64,000 nt of DNA, taken from contig NC_085128.1 of the NCBI RefSeq assembly GCF_030269925.1, positions 6,388,501 through 6,452,500 on the forward strand, in the 5' to 3' direction. Below are positions 30,601-42,199 of the stretch, one piece after another. The DNA is from Bombyx mori (Eukaryota; Arthropoda; Insecta; Lepidoptera; Bombycidae). Position numbers and translations under genes: made by a program. Position 1 is the first letter of the stretch; the number at the start of each line of letters is the position of its first letter. Under the pieces are notes generated by a model. It made no database searches. It had not been told where the DNA came from and saw nothing but the letters and a program-made list of their open reading frames with translations.

Positions 30601-31581
30601 ATGTTCTCCAAAGTAGGTTTTCAATTTATTAATTTTCAGTTTTAAATGTGTAGTGTAAAATAAGTTAATAAATTTTATTTAATTTACTTGCAGATCGTAG
30701 TACTGTGTGCTTTGGTCGCGGTGTCGAAAGCTGGACTTCTGGCTGCTCCCGTGCACTACTCTCCCGCTGAAGCCGTTTCTTCCCAAAGCATTGTGCGCCA
30801 TGACCAGCCTCAGCTCCACGCTGCCAAGCTCGCTGTTGCTACCCCTGTAGCCTACCACGCGGCCCCTGTAGCGTACCAGGCCGCCCCAGTTGCCTACCAC
30901 GCGGCCCCTGTAGCGTACCAGGCCGCCCCAGTTGCCTACCACACTTCTCCACTCCGCTACTCCTCGGCTGAATCTGTCTCGTCCCAAAACATCGTCCGTC
31001 ATGACCAGCCCCAGACTATCCAATACGCCGCTCCTGTAGCCAAGTTGGCCGTCGCTGCTCCCGTAGCTTACCACGCTGCTCCCGCCCCTGTTACCTACCA
31101 CGCCGCCCCTGCCGCCGTGTCCTACCACTCTGCCCCAGTAGCCAAAATCGTAGCTCACCAAGCTGAGGAGATTGTAAGTATTAATTGTATAAGCTTAAAA
31201 GCAATCTATGCATTAAACGTATCTTAATAAGTCAATACACTACAAAATTGTGGAAATGAAGCTCTCTGAATTTGATTGATTGAAATTTAAAAAAAAAAAC
31301 TTCTAAATGAAATGTAATGTTAACAGGCCTACCCCAAGTACGAGTACAACTACTCAGTAGCTGATGGTCACTCCGGCGATAACAAGTCCCAACAAGAGGT
31401 ACGCGACGGTGATGTAGTGAAGGGTTCATACTCTTTCCACGAAGCTGACGGCTCTATCAGAACTGTTGAGTACACCGCTGACGACCACAGCGGCTTCAAC
31501 GCGGTCGTCCACAACACCGCCCCCACAGCCGCCCCTACTCACATCAAGGCTCTGCCCGCTCTTCAGTACTACCACCACTAA
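30601..31581 (+). CDS. RR-2 cuticular protein, array gene A
   Basis: Exons 30601-30612 (MFSK), 30694-31173 (160 codons) and 31327-31581 (84 codons plus stop), phase 0, giving 248 residues. Signal peptide ends near AVSKAG. Exon 2 has two SSQ-[S/N]-IVRHDQPQ motifs flanking a Val-Ala-Tyr-His-Ala-Ala-Pro repeat field. The RR-2 domain has [35 protein letters not shown] and [14 protein letters not shown], with an end of QYYHH. Polyadenylation signal aataaa at 31640-31645. It differs from B and C at several exon 1-2 positions (LHAAK versus LHTAK) but shares the 3' half with B. Secreted structural cuticle protein by family. Confidence 0.93.
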
Positions 31582-31865
31582 TTTTTTTAGTGATTTAGGA
31601 CTGTTGTTATGACTTACGACTAATTTATTTAATTTAAAGAATAAATGATTTTTAATGGAATTTAACTTTACTTTCTACACAAATTTAAAATCCCTATAGT
31701 GCTAGTGTGATGTATGCACTCACCAATTCAACGTACAAGCGAGGACTATCGCCGATTGCAATAACAAAAACATGTCAATGACAGATATAAGCTATTAGGT
31801 ATTTGCCTATCAAGTTGCCTTTTAGTATAATGAAAGTTAAATACTTTTTTATATATTTTTTTTGT

Positions 31866-33235
31866 TGATATCAATCAAAAGATGAAGCCATAGCATCGAT
31901 TCATTTCTGCAAGAAGAGTGGCCATTTTTCAATGCCCTTCTTAAAGAAATCACATTGACTGGAGCCAAAAACTCCTCAAAGGCATTTTGTACTGTCTCGT
32001 GTCCGTTGTACCGTGTTTCGTCGTCGTCATAGCTTATAGGATAAGATGTCCGGTGCATTCGTATCTGCATGCAATGGCGCTCGAATCCCGCAAGCGGGTA
32101 CCAATTTTTCTAATGAAATATGCACTTAACACAATACGTTCTCGACTGATTTCCACGGTGAAGGAATAACATCGTGTAATAAAAATCAAACCTGCAAAAT
32201 TATAATTTCCGTAATTACTGGTGGTAGGTTCTTGTACCGCACCGGACGCACGGGTATATAACCAGTTTATACCTACCCTTGCGTCCGCGTCCGTACCACC
32301 CTGCCTATTTCTACCGTGAAGCAGTAATGCGTTTCGGCATGAGGGTTGGGGCAGCCGTTATAGCTATCCTGAGACCTTAGAAATTATATCTCAAGGTTGG
32401 TGGCGCATTCACGTTGTAGATGTCTATGGGCTCCAGTGACCACTTAACACCAGGTGGACTGTGAGCTCGTCCACCCATCAAAGCAATAAAAAAAATATCT
32501 TGGGTATTTCATTTTTTCCCTGCCAAGATGTCCAATTTTTTAAAATGTAAAAGTCTATCGGCGCAAAATCTGGTGAGAACGGTCGATGATGCAAAACTTC
32601 CAACCCTAGCTCTTGTAGCTTAGATACCGTCTGCTGTGCTGTATGAAGTCGAGCGTTGTCGTGTAGGAGAAGCGGGGATGAGCGATTAACCAAGGACAGT
32701 CGGAAAATCGATCGATCGATCATTGTGTCAGTAATGATGGTGCCATTTGGTAAGAAGATGCGATGAATTATATCCGCACTAGACCACCAAACAGTGACGA
32801 TTACTTTATTAGGGGCAAGTTTTCGGTATTGGATATTGCCTAGGTCTTGAACTAGAGTTTAAGGAACACGATGACCAGTTACGATTCTCTAAAATAATTC
32901 ATTTTTGATCGCAAATAACAATGGGATTCACAATCCCTTTTATTCTGTGGCTATTAAGAAACGTGAGTATATCTTAACGCTTTGGTCCTGCTGGCATCAT
33001 TTCGCACCCACTTATCAAGTTTTCTGTTCTTACTTTACCAATTTGAGACAAACAGACCAATATTGTTTCATGCTGACGCTGAAAGCTGCTGCTAAGATAG
33101 CAATAGATTGATCAGCCTCCACTATTGCCTTTAAATCATCGTTGTGAACTTTAGTTTTCTGGCGACTACGAGGTTAATTTTTTAGATCAAAACTTCCATG
33201 TCGGAAGCGTTTAATCAAATAAAGAGTCGGGCCTT
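31866..33235 (-). pseudogene. Broken mariner transposase, spacer A-B
   Basis: Reading leftwards on the minus strand: an N-terminal piece (IKRFRHGSFDLKN, then a stop; about 33220), a catalytic piece (LLHDNARLHTAQQT and FSPDFAPIDFYILKN, 32478-32723), then a Bm1 insertion, then a C-terminal piece (RRALKNGHSSCRNE, about 31900). It has stops, frameshifts and an insertion, so it is not functional. Copies lie at 36328-37697 and 40815-42120. Confidence 0.75.
32025..32495 (+). repeat. Bm1 SINE nested in the mariner remnant, spacer A-B
   Basis: Begins with 'ataggataagatgtccggtg' and a B-box-like gctcgaatccc, and ends 'catcaaagcaataaaaaaa'. A 45-base imperfect palindrome (32243-32287, CGGACGC/GCGTCCG ends) replaces the usual 'acctcttgtgagtccg' region. 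That change is absent from the older copy at 40980-41412. Confidence 0.85.
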
Positions 33236-33289
33236 TTTGTTTCTTACCGTTTCGCTGGTAGCCTAAGCGGCAATTCATTCCAGTTTGGC

Positions 33290-34880
33290 GCTGACAGTCT
33301 CAACCTGAAAGAATTTACTAACACTAGCTCTAGCAAGAGCAGTACATTACAAAATCTACCACCGGATAAGAATCGCAACCCACTGAGAAGATCCAGCAAG
33401 AAACTAAGTGGGCAACGAGTCGTGCATTCGTTTGAAGTATTCACCACGTCATGATCGTTATCCCACAGAATCAAACCGGATCCGAGCCTTTCTAACTCAC
33501 AAAACGCCCACATACACAGTAAAGTTAGGAGTAATCAGGTGTGAGGCCCATAAATTTTTAGGAAGAACATAATTATGAAGAGTATTAGTAATATTTAGAA
33601 GTGGCTGTGGTCTTATACCTGTACCTTCTGATGAAACGCCAGACAAATCATCATCAACGTCACAAAATATGGTTATTTTAGTAATAATAGACGTGTAACA
33701 CATAATGTCAGGATGGAATAAAGTCAAAATAATGAAATAATGAAACAATGAGTATTGTTTCGACCGTAAACGATTAATTTACCAGTACTACTTAAACAGC
33801 TACAATAGTAACGCCTCCGGCGACCTTGAGACATAAGATTTTAATCTCCACTGACAATTCAATAACTTCGAAACATAATTTATTAATCACGGCTTTTCTC
33901 TGTCAAATAGGTATAGGTAGATTGGTGGTATCCACGGAACGTTACCCAAGCACAAACAAAATAATTTTTCTTTTCTTTCGTAATTTGTGTCATTAGTCGA
34001 AGTTGTTCGTGCCTCATAAACGACGTCTTTGGGGTGCTTAGAATAATCGAAACGACCACAAACAATCCAATCGCTTTATTTTCCATTAGGATTCTGCAAA
34101 CACTTCTAATTGCTTCACCCATACAAATTGTATAGTTAATACATAAAAAATCGGTAAATAAAGAATTCTAAAAGAAATTAATATCGTGTAGTAGAAATTA
34201 AACGTTCAGCATATGCCCTGTATATAATATACTTAAGTATACACTCTAGTTTGAAATCTCTGATACAATACAATCGAGACTTCCAACTCACGTCTCAAGA
34301 TGTGTGGCGACATTGAATTTATGATGTCTACGAACTCCGGTAAACAGTTGCTACTATTGGCAGAATTATCTCAAGCACCCATTTGATAACAATAAAAACG
34401 AATAGTATTGATAGATATTCAGAAAAACGAAATTCCCATAGTAACTTTGTGTTTAGAGGAAAACGACGTGTTCTATGAATTTAGATTAAGTAGGGCTATA
34501 TGTCATATCTTTCTGTGGATGTCGAATAGCCGACTAAAGAAATATTCGTAGAATGAGCAGCAACGTTTTCTGAGTGTACCAGCGTACTCCGATCGCACTC
34601 CTGTAAAGCGGAAGGGTAGGCACCACTATCATAGCTTTTTCTGTCGCGACGTAGTCATGTATTCCGGTTTGAAAAGCGTAACACATTATAATATATAACA
34701 GTATAATTGAGAACCTACGTCTCATTGTCGTTGGTGAGTTTTTAATGTCTATAGACTCTCTGCCAATCAATTTAATAAAATCTGCCAACACAGCCATGAC
34801 TTTCTTCATCCAATTTAATAAACAATTTTAATTCCTTTAAAACATTTTTCGCTTTCGCCATAAATGTTTCATATAGTTTG
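33290..34880. other. Spacer A-B: LINE tail, conserved open stretches, decayed Bm1
   Basis: 33295-33412 is a minus-oriented LINE-type tail with the stem-loop (one mismatch). On the minus strand 33497-33748 and 33883-34122 are short open frames partly conserved in the older spacer C-D. 34290-34405 and 34610-34770 are very decayed plus-oriented Bm1 remnants. No functional gene is supported. Confidence 0.5.
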
Positions 34881-34924
34881 AGGTACAGATTATTTTCGCC
34901 AAAAGGTTATGCGGTAACTCAGAG

Positions 34925-35006
34925 CAAGGTCGGGCCGGGCGTACCTCGTTTGACAACTTCCACCACACATTCAGATATTCTTTCTATGAGTAACCATCAT
35001 ATAAAA
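34925..35006 (+). promoter_or_regulatory. Promoter of array gene B
   Basis: CAAGGTCG at 34925-34932 and tataaaa at 35000-35006; the ATG is at 35063. The sequence matches the C promoter rather than A (for example 'aaaaggttatgcggtaac'). Confidence 0.7.
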
Positions 35007-35062
35007 ACTAGACCTCTGAATGAGCCACATCACACTCAATCATATCTGTACAAACGTACAAC

Positions 35063-36043
35063 ATGTTCTCCAAAGTAGGTTTTCAATTTATTAACTTTCA
35101 GTTTTAAATGTGTAGTGTAAAATAAGTTAATAAATTTGATTTAATTTACTTGCAGATCGTAGTACTGTGCGCTTTGGTCGCGGTGTCGAAAGCTGGACTT
35201 CTGGCTGCTCCCGTGCACTACTCTCCCGCTGAAGCCGTTTCTTCCCAAAGCATTGTGCGCCATGACCAGCCTCAGCTCCACACTGCCAAGCTCGCTGTTG
35301 CTACCCCTGTAGCCTACCACGCGGCCCCTGTAGCGTACCAGGCTGCCCCAGTTGCCTACCACGCGGCCCCTGTAGCGTACCAGGCCGCCCCAGTTGCCTA
35401 CCACACTTCTCCACTCCGCTACTCCTCGGCTGAATCTGTCTCGTCCCAAAACATCGTCCGTCATGACCAGCCCCAGACTATCCAATACGCCGCTCCTGTA
35501 GCCAAGTTGGCCGTCGCTGCTCCCGTAGCTTACCACGCTGCTCCCGCCCCTGTTACCTACCACGCCGCCCCTGCCGCCGTGTCCTACCACTCTGCCCCAG
35601 TAGCCAAAATCGTAGCTCACCAAGCTGAGGAGATTGTAAGTATTAATTGTATAAGCTTAAAAGCAATCTATGCATTAAACGTATCTTAATAAGTCAATAC
35701 ACTACAAAATTGTGGAAATGAAGCTCTCTGAATTTGATTGATTGAAATTTAAAAAAAAAAACTTCTAAATGAAATGTAATGTTAACAGGCCTACCCCAAG
35801 TACGAGTACAACTACTCAGTAGCTGATGGTCACTCCGGCGATAACAAGTCCCAACAAGAGGTACGCGACGGTGATGTAGTGAAGGGTTCATACTCTTTCC
35901 ACGAAGCTGACGGCTCTATCAGAACTGTTGAGTACACCGCTGACGACCACAGCGGCTTCAACGCGGTCGTCCACAACACCGCCCCCACAGCCGCCCCTAC
36001 TCACATCAAGGCTCTGCCCGCTCTTCAGTACTACCACCACTAA
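35063..36043 (+). CDS. RR-2 cuticular protein, array gene B (chimeric)
   Basis: Exons 35063-35074, 35156-35635 and 35789-36043, phase 0, 248 residues. Domain structure is as in gene A. The gene is a mosaic. Exon 1, intron 1 and the first part of exon 2 match gene C (ttaactttcag and atttgattt in intron 1; cacactgcc and aggctgcccc in exon 2). From about 35584 on it matches gene A (gtgtcctaccac, intron 2, exon 3). The switch lies between about 35343 and 35584. The encoded protein has LHTAK like C and an exon 3 identical to A. Secreted chitin-binding cuticle protein by family. Confidence 0.93.
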
Positions 36044-36327
36044 TTTTTTTAGTGATTTAGGACTGTTGTTATGACTTACGACTAATTTATTTAATTTAAA
36101 GAATAAATGATTTTTAATGGAATTTAACTTTACTTTCTACACAAATTTAAAATCCCTATAGTGCTAGTGTGATGTATGCACTCACCAATTCAACGTACAA
36201 GCGAGGACTATCGCCGATTGCAATAACAAAAACATGTCAATGACAGATATAAGCTATTAGGTATTTGCCTATCAAGTTGCCTTTTAGTATAATGAAAGTT
36301 AAATACTTTTTTATATATTTTTTTTGT

Positions 36328-37697
36328 TGATATCAATCAAAAGATGAAGCCATAGCATCGATTCATTTCTGCAAGAAGAGTGGCCATTTTTCAATGCCCT
36401 TCTTAAAGAAATCACATTGACTGGAGCCAAAAACTCCTCAAAGGCATTTTGTACTGTCTCGTGTCCGTTGTACCGTGTTTCGTCGTCGTCATAGCTTATA
36501 GGATAAGATGTCCGGTGCATTCGTATCTGCATGCAATGGCGCTCGAATCCCGCAAGCGGGTACCAATTTTTCTAATGAAATATGCACTTAACACAATACG
36601 TTCTCGACTGATTTCCACGGTGAAGGAATAACATCGTGTAATAAAAATCAAACCTGCAAAATTATAATTTCCGTAATTACTGGTGGTAGGTTCTTGTACC
36701 GCACCGGACGCACGGGTATATAACCAGTTTATACCTACCCTTGCGTCCGCGTCCGTACCACCCTGCCTATTTCTACCGTGAAGCAGTAATGCGTTTCGGC
36801 ATGAGGGTTGGGGCAGCCGTTATAGCTATCCTGAGACCTTAGAAATTATATCTCAAGGTTGGTGGCGCATTCACGTTGTAGATGTCTATGGGCTCCAGTG
36901 ACCACTTAACACCAGGTGGACTGTGAGCTCGTCCACCCATCAAAGCAATAAAAAAAATATCTTGGGTATTTCATTTTTTCCCTGCCAAGATGTCCAATTT
37001 TTTAAAATGTAAAAGTCTATCGGCGCAAAATCTGGTGAGAACGGTCGATGATGCAAAACTTCCAACCCTAGCTCTTGTAGCTTAGATACCGTCTGCTGTG
37101 CTGTATGAAGTCGAGCGTTGTCGTGTAGGAGAAGCGGGGATGAGCGATTAACCAAGGACAGTCGGAAAATCGATCGATCGATCATTGTGTCAGTAATGAT
37201 GGTGCCATTTGGTAAGAAGATGCGATGAATTATATCCGCACTAGACCACCAAACAGTGACGATTACTTTATTAGGGGCAAGTTTTCGGTATTGGATATTG
37301 CCTAGGTCTTGAACTAGAGTTTAAGGAACACGATGACCAGTTACGATTCTCTAAAATAATTCATTTTTGATCGCAAATAACAATGGGATTCACAATCCCT
37401 TTTATTCTGTGGCTATTAAGAAACGTGAGTATATCTTAACGCTTTGGTCCTGCTGGCATCATTTCGCACCCACTTATCAAGTTTTCTGTTCTTACTTTAC
37501 CAATTTGAGACAAACAGACCAATATTGTTTCATGCTGACGCTGAAAGCTGCTGCTAAGATAGCAATAGATTGATCAGCCTCCACTATTGCCTTTAAATCA
37601 TCGTTGTGAACTTTAGTTTTCTGGCGACTACGAGGTTAATTTTTTAGATCAAAACTTCCATGTCGGAAGCGTTTAATCAAATAAAGAGTCGGGCCTT
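36328..37697 (-). pseudogene. Broken mariner transposase, spacer B-C
   Basis: Near-identical copy of 31866-33235 within the tandem duplication, with the same stops and nested Bm1. Confidence 0.75.
36487..36957 (+). repeat. Bm1 SINE nested in the mariner remnant, spacer B-C
   Basis: Duplicate of 32025-32495, including the palindromic replacement. Confidence 0.85.
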
Positions 37698-37751
37698 TTT
37701 GTTTCTTACCGTTTCGCTGGTAGCCTAAGCGGCAATTCATTCCAGTTTGGC

Positions 37752-39340
37752 GCTGACAGTCTCAACCTGAAAGAATTTACTAACACTAGCTCTAGCAAGA
37801 GCAGTACATTACAAAATCTACCACCGGATAAGAATCGCAACCCACTGAGAAGATCCAGCAAGAAACTAAGTGGGCAACGAGTCGTGCATTCGTTTGAAGT
37901 ATTCACCACGTCATGATCGTTATCCCACAGAATCAAACCGGATCCGAGCCTTTCTAACTCACAAAACGCCCACATACACAGTAAAGTTAGGAGTAATCAG
38001 GTGTGAGGCCCATAAATTTTTAGGAAGAACATAATTATGAAGAGTATTAGTAATATTTAGAAGTGGCTGTGGTCTTATACCTGTACCTTCTGATGAAACG
38101 CCAGACAAATCATCATCAACGTCACAAAATATGGTTATTTTAGTAATAATAGACGTGTAACACATAATGTCAGGATGGAATAAAGTCAAAATAATGAAAT
38201 AATGAAACAATGAGTATTGTTTCGACCGTAAACGATTAATTTACCAGTACTACTTAAACAGCTACAATAGTAACGCCTCCGGCGACCTTGAGACATAAGA
38301 TTTTAATCTCCACTGACAATTCAATAACTTCGAAACATAATTTATTAATCACGGCTTTTCTCTGTCAAATAGGTATAGGTAGATTGGTGGTATCCACGGA
38401 ACGTTACCCAAGCACAAACAAAATAATTTTTCTTTTCTTTCGTAATTTGTGTCATTAGTCGAAGTTGTTCGTGCCTCATAAACGACGTCTTTGGGGTGCT
38501 TAGAATAATCGAAACGACCACAAACAATCCAATCGCTTTATTTTCCATTAGGATTCTGCAAACACTTCTAATTGCTTCACCCATACAAATTGTATAGTTA
38601 ATACATAAAAAATCGGTAAATAAAGAATTCTAAAAGAAATTAATATCGTGTAGTAGAAATTAAACGTTCAGCATATGCCCTGTATATAATATACTTAAGT
38701 ATACACTCTAGTTTGAAATCTCTGATACAATACAATCGAGACTTCCAACTCACGTCTCAAGATGTGTGGCGACATTGAATTTATGATGTCTACGAACTCC
38801 GGTAAACAGTTGCTACTATTGGCAGAATTATCTCAAGCACCCATTTGATAACAATAAAAACGAATAGTATTGATAGATATTCAGAAAAACGAAATTCCCA
38901 TAGTAACTTTGTGTTTAGAGGAAAACGAAGTGTTCTATGAATTTAGATTAAGTAGGGCTATATGTCATATCTTTCTGTGGATGTCGAATAGCCGACTAAA
39001 GAAATATTCGTAGAATGAGCAGCAACGTTTTCTGAGTGTACCAGCGTACTCCGATCGCACTCCTGTAAAGCGGAAGGGTAGGCACCACTATCATAGCTTT
39101 TTCTGTCGCGACGTAGTCATGTATTCCGGTTTGAAAAGCGTAACACATTATAATATATAACAGTATAATTGAGAACCTACGTCTCATTGTCGTTGGTGAG
39201 TTTTTAATGTCTATAGACTCTCTGCCAATCAATTTAATAAAATCTGCCAACACAGCCATGACTTTCTTCATCCAATTTAATAAACAATTTTAATTCCTTT
39301 AAAACATTTTTCGCTTTCGCCATAAATGTTTCATATAGTT
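37752..39340. other. Spacer B-C: LINE tail, open stretches, decayed Bm1
   Basis: Duplicate of 33290-34880, with the LINE-type tail at 37757-37874. Confidence 0.5.
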
Positions 39341-39386
39341 TGAGGTACAGATTATTTTCGCCAAAAGGTTATGCGGTAACTCAGAG

Positions 39387-39468
39387 CAAGGTCGGGCCGG
39401 GCGTACCTCGTTTGACAACTTCCACCACACATTCAGATATTCTTTCTATGAGTAACCATCATATAAAA
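39387..39468 (+). promoter_or_regulatory. Promoter of array gene C
   Basis: CAAGGTCG at 39387-39394 and tataaaa at 39462-39468; the ATG is at 39525. Confidence 0.7.
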
Positions 39469-39524
39469 ACTAGACCTCTGAATGAGCCACATCACACTCA
39501 ATCATATCTGTACAAACGTACAAC

Positions 39525-40531
39525 ATGTTCTCCAAAGTAGGTTTTCAATTTATTAACTTTCAGTTTTAAATGTGTAGTGTAAAATAAGTTAATAAATTTG
39601 ATTTAATTTACTTGCAGATCGTAGTACTGTGCGCTTTGGTCGCGGTGTCGAAAGCTGGACTTCTGGCTGCTCCCGTGCACTACTCTCCCGCTGAAGCCGT
39701 TTCTTCCCAAAGCATTGTGCGCCATGACCAGCCTCAGCTCCACACTGCCAAGCTCGCTGTTGCTACCCCTGTAGCCTACCACGCGGCCCCTGTAGCGTAC
39801 CAGGCTGCCCCAGTTGCCTACCACGCGGCCCCTGTAGCGTACCAGGCCGCCCCAGTTGCCTACCACACTTCTCCACTCCGCTACTCCTCGGCTGAATCTG
39901 TCTCGTCCCAAAACATCGTCCGTCATGACCAGCCCCAGACTATCCAATACGCCGCTCCTGTAGCCAAGTTGGCCGTCGCTGCTCCCGTAGCTTACCACGC
40001 TGCTCCCGCCCCTGTTACCTACCACGCCGCCCCTGCCGCCGTGTCTTACCACTCTGCCCCAGTAGCCAAAATTGTAGCTCACCAAGCTGAGGAAATTGTA
40101 AGCAATTCTATCGATTTATAGAATAAATTTAAAATCAACCATTTTCTAAGCACTTTTGCAAGCACAGATTTTTTAATTAAACACAATAGTAATAAGAAAA
40201 GTAGTGTCGAAAATTTAATTAAAGCTTTAACTTGTGTGAACCAATAATTTTATCAGCTTGTAATACATTTTAACAGGCCTACCCCAAGTACGAGTACAAC
40301 TACTCCGTAGCTGACGGTCACTCCGGCGACAACAAGTCCCAACAAGAGGTACGCGACGGTGATGTTGTGAAGGGTTCATACTCTTTCCACGAAGCTGACG
40401 GCTCTATCAGAACTGTTGAATACACCGCTGACGACCACAGCGGCTTCAACGCGGTCGTCCACAACACCGCCCCCACAGCCGCCCCTACTCACATCAAGGC
40501 TGTGCCCGCTCTTCAGTACTACCACCACTAA
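39525..40531 (+). CDS. RR-2 cuticular protein, array gene C
   Basis: Exons 39525-39536, 39618-40097 and 40277-40531, phase 0, 248 residues. The 5' half matches B almost exactly. From about 40046 (gtgtcttaccac) it diverges: exon 2 ends with GAAATT instead of GAGATT, intron 2 is a different sequence, and exon 3 has [11 protein letters not shown] where A and B have [11 protein letters not shown]. This is the older paralogue whose 5' half was copied into B. Secreted cuticle protein by family. Confidence 0.93.
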
Positions 40532-40814
40532 TTTTTTTGTGATTTAGGACTGTTGTTATGACTTACGACTAATTTATTTAATTTAAAGAAACTAATAAAT
40601 GATTCTTAATGGAATTTAACTTTACTTTCTACACAACTTTAAAATCTCTATAGTGCTAGTGTGATATACGCACTCATCAATTTAACGTACAAGCGAGGAC
40701 TATCGCCGATTGCAATAACAAAAACATGTCAATGAGAGACCTGAGCTATTAGGTATTTGACTATCAAGTTGCCTTTTATTATAATGAAAGTTAAAGACTT
40801 TTTTTTAAATATTT

Positions 40815-42120
40815 TTTGCTTATATCAACCAAATTATGAAGCCATGGCATCGATTCATTTCTGCAAGCAGAGTGGCCATTTTTTAATGCCCTTCTTCAAG
40901 AAATCACACTCACTGGAGCCAAAAAGTGCTCAAAGGCATTTTGTACTGTCTCGTGTCCGTTGTACAGTGTTTCGTCGTCGTCATGGCCTAAAGGATAAGA
41001 TGTCCGGTGCATTCGTGTCTGCATGCAATGGCGCTCGAATCCCACAGGCGGGTACCAATTTTTCTAATGCAATACGTTCTTAACAAATGTTCAAATTTGG
41101 CTTCCACAGTGAAGGAATAACATCGTGTAATAAAAATCAAACTCGCAAAATTATAATTTCCGTAATTAATGGTGGTAGGACCTCTTGTGAGTCCGAACGG
41201 GTAGGTACCACCACCCTGCCTATTTCTACCGTGAAGCAGTAATGCGTTTAGATTTGAAGGTTGGGGCAGCCGTTGTAACTATACTGAGACCTTAGAACTT
41301 ATATCTCAAGGTGGGTGGCGTATTTACGTTGTAGATGTCTATGAGCTCTAATAACCATTTAATAACCAGGGGAACTGTGAGCTCGTCCACCTATCATATC
41401 AATAAAATAAAAAAACTTGGGTATTCAATTTTTTCCCTGCCAAGAATTTGTCCAAATTTTTAAAAATGTAAAAGTCTATCGGCAAAACTTCCAACCCTAG
41501 CTCTTGTAGCTTAGAGACCGTCTGCTGTGCTGTATGAGGTCGAGCGTTGTCGTGTAGGGGAAGCGGGGATGAGCGATTAACCAAGGACAGTCGGAGATTC
41601 GATCGAACGATCATTGTGTCAATAATGCTAATGCCATTTGGTAAAAAGCTGTGATGAATTATACCGGCGCTAGACCACCAAACAGTGACGATTACTTTAT
41701 TAGGGGCAAGTTTTCGGTATTGGGTATTGCCTAGGTCTTGAACCAGGGCTTAACCAACACGATGACCAGTTACGATTCTCTAAAATAATCCATTTTTGAT
41801 CGCAAATAACAATGGGATTCACAATCCCTTTTATTCTGTGGCTTTTATAAAACGCAAGTTATACTTTAACGCTTTGGTCGTGCAGGCGATTATTCGCACT
41901 TATCAAGTTTTCTTTTCTTACCTTACCATTTGACGTAAATAGACCAGTATTGTTTTCATGCTAACGCTGAAGGCAGCTGCTAACTTAGCGGTAGATTGAC
42001 TATAATCAGCCTCCACCATCGCCTTTAAATCGTCGTTATAAAATTTAATTTCCTGGCGACTACGAGGTTCATTTTTTAGATCAAAACTTCCATGTCGGAA
42101 GCGTTTAATCAATTAAAGAG
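40815..42120 (-). pseudogene. Broken mariner transposase, spacer C-D
   Basis: Older copy of the same remnant. The N-terminal piece is more open here (IKRFRHGSFDLKNEPRSRQE; 41918-42112). The catalytic piece is at 41399-41614 with a deletion. Interrupted by the Bm1 at 40980-41412. Confidence 0.7.
40980..41412 (+). repeat. Bm1 SINE nested in the mariner remnant, spacer C-D
   Basis: Starts 'ggcctaaaggataagatgtc' and keeps the normal 'ggacctcttgtgagtccga' block. It shares the insertion site with the A-B and B-C copies, so the SINE inserted before the array duplicated. Confidence 0.85.
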
Positions 42121-42199
42121 TCGGGCCTTTGTGTTTCTTACTGGTTCGCCGGTAGCTTAAGGGGCAATTCATTCCAGTTTGGCGCTGACTAAAAGCCGA

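Larger units (their letters stand above)
30882..35343. repeat. 4,462-bp tandem duplication, unit 1
   Basis: From within exon 2 of gene A to the equivalent place in gene B. The next 4,462 bases (35344-39805) repeat it almost exactly. The only spacer difference I noticed is C at 34467 versus A at 38929. The breakpoint phase is arbitrary within about 240 bases. Confidence 0.9.
35344..39805. repeat. 4,462-bp tandem duplication, unit 2
   Basis: Second near-identical unit, from exon 2 of gene B to the equivalent place in gene C. Confidence 0.9.

Noticed and set aside
30679..31161. Long antisense open frame over exon 2 of gene A (and equivalents at 386-712, 10531-10932, 15309-15686, 19183-19590, 35141-35623, 39603-40085)
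   Set aside because: The repeated Ala/Pro/Val/Tyr/His codons leave few stops on the opposite strand. The frames cross splice sites, have no conserved independent start, and translate to Gly/Val/Arg low complexity.
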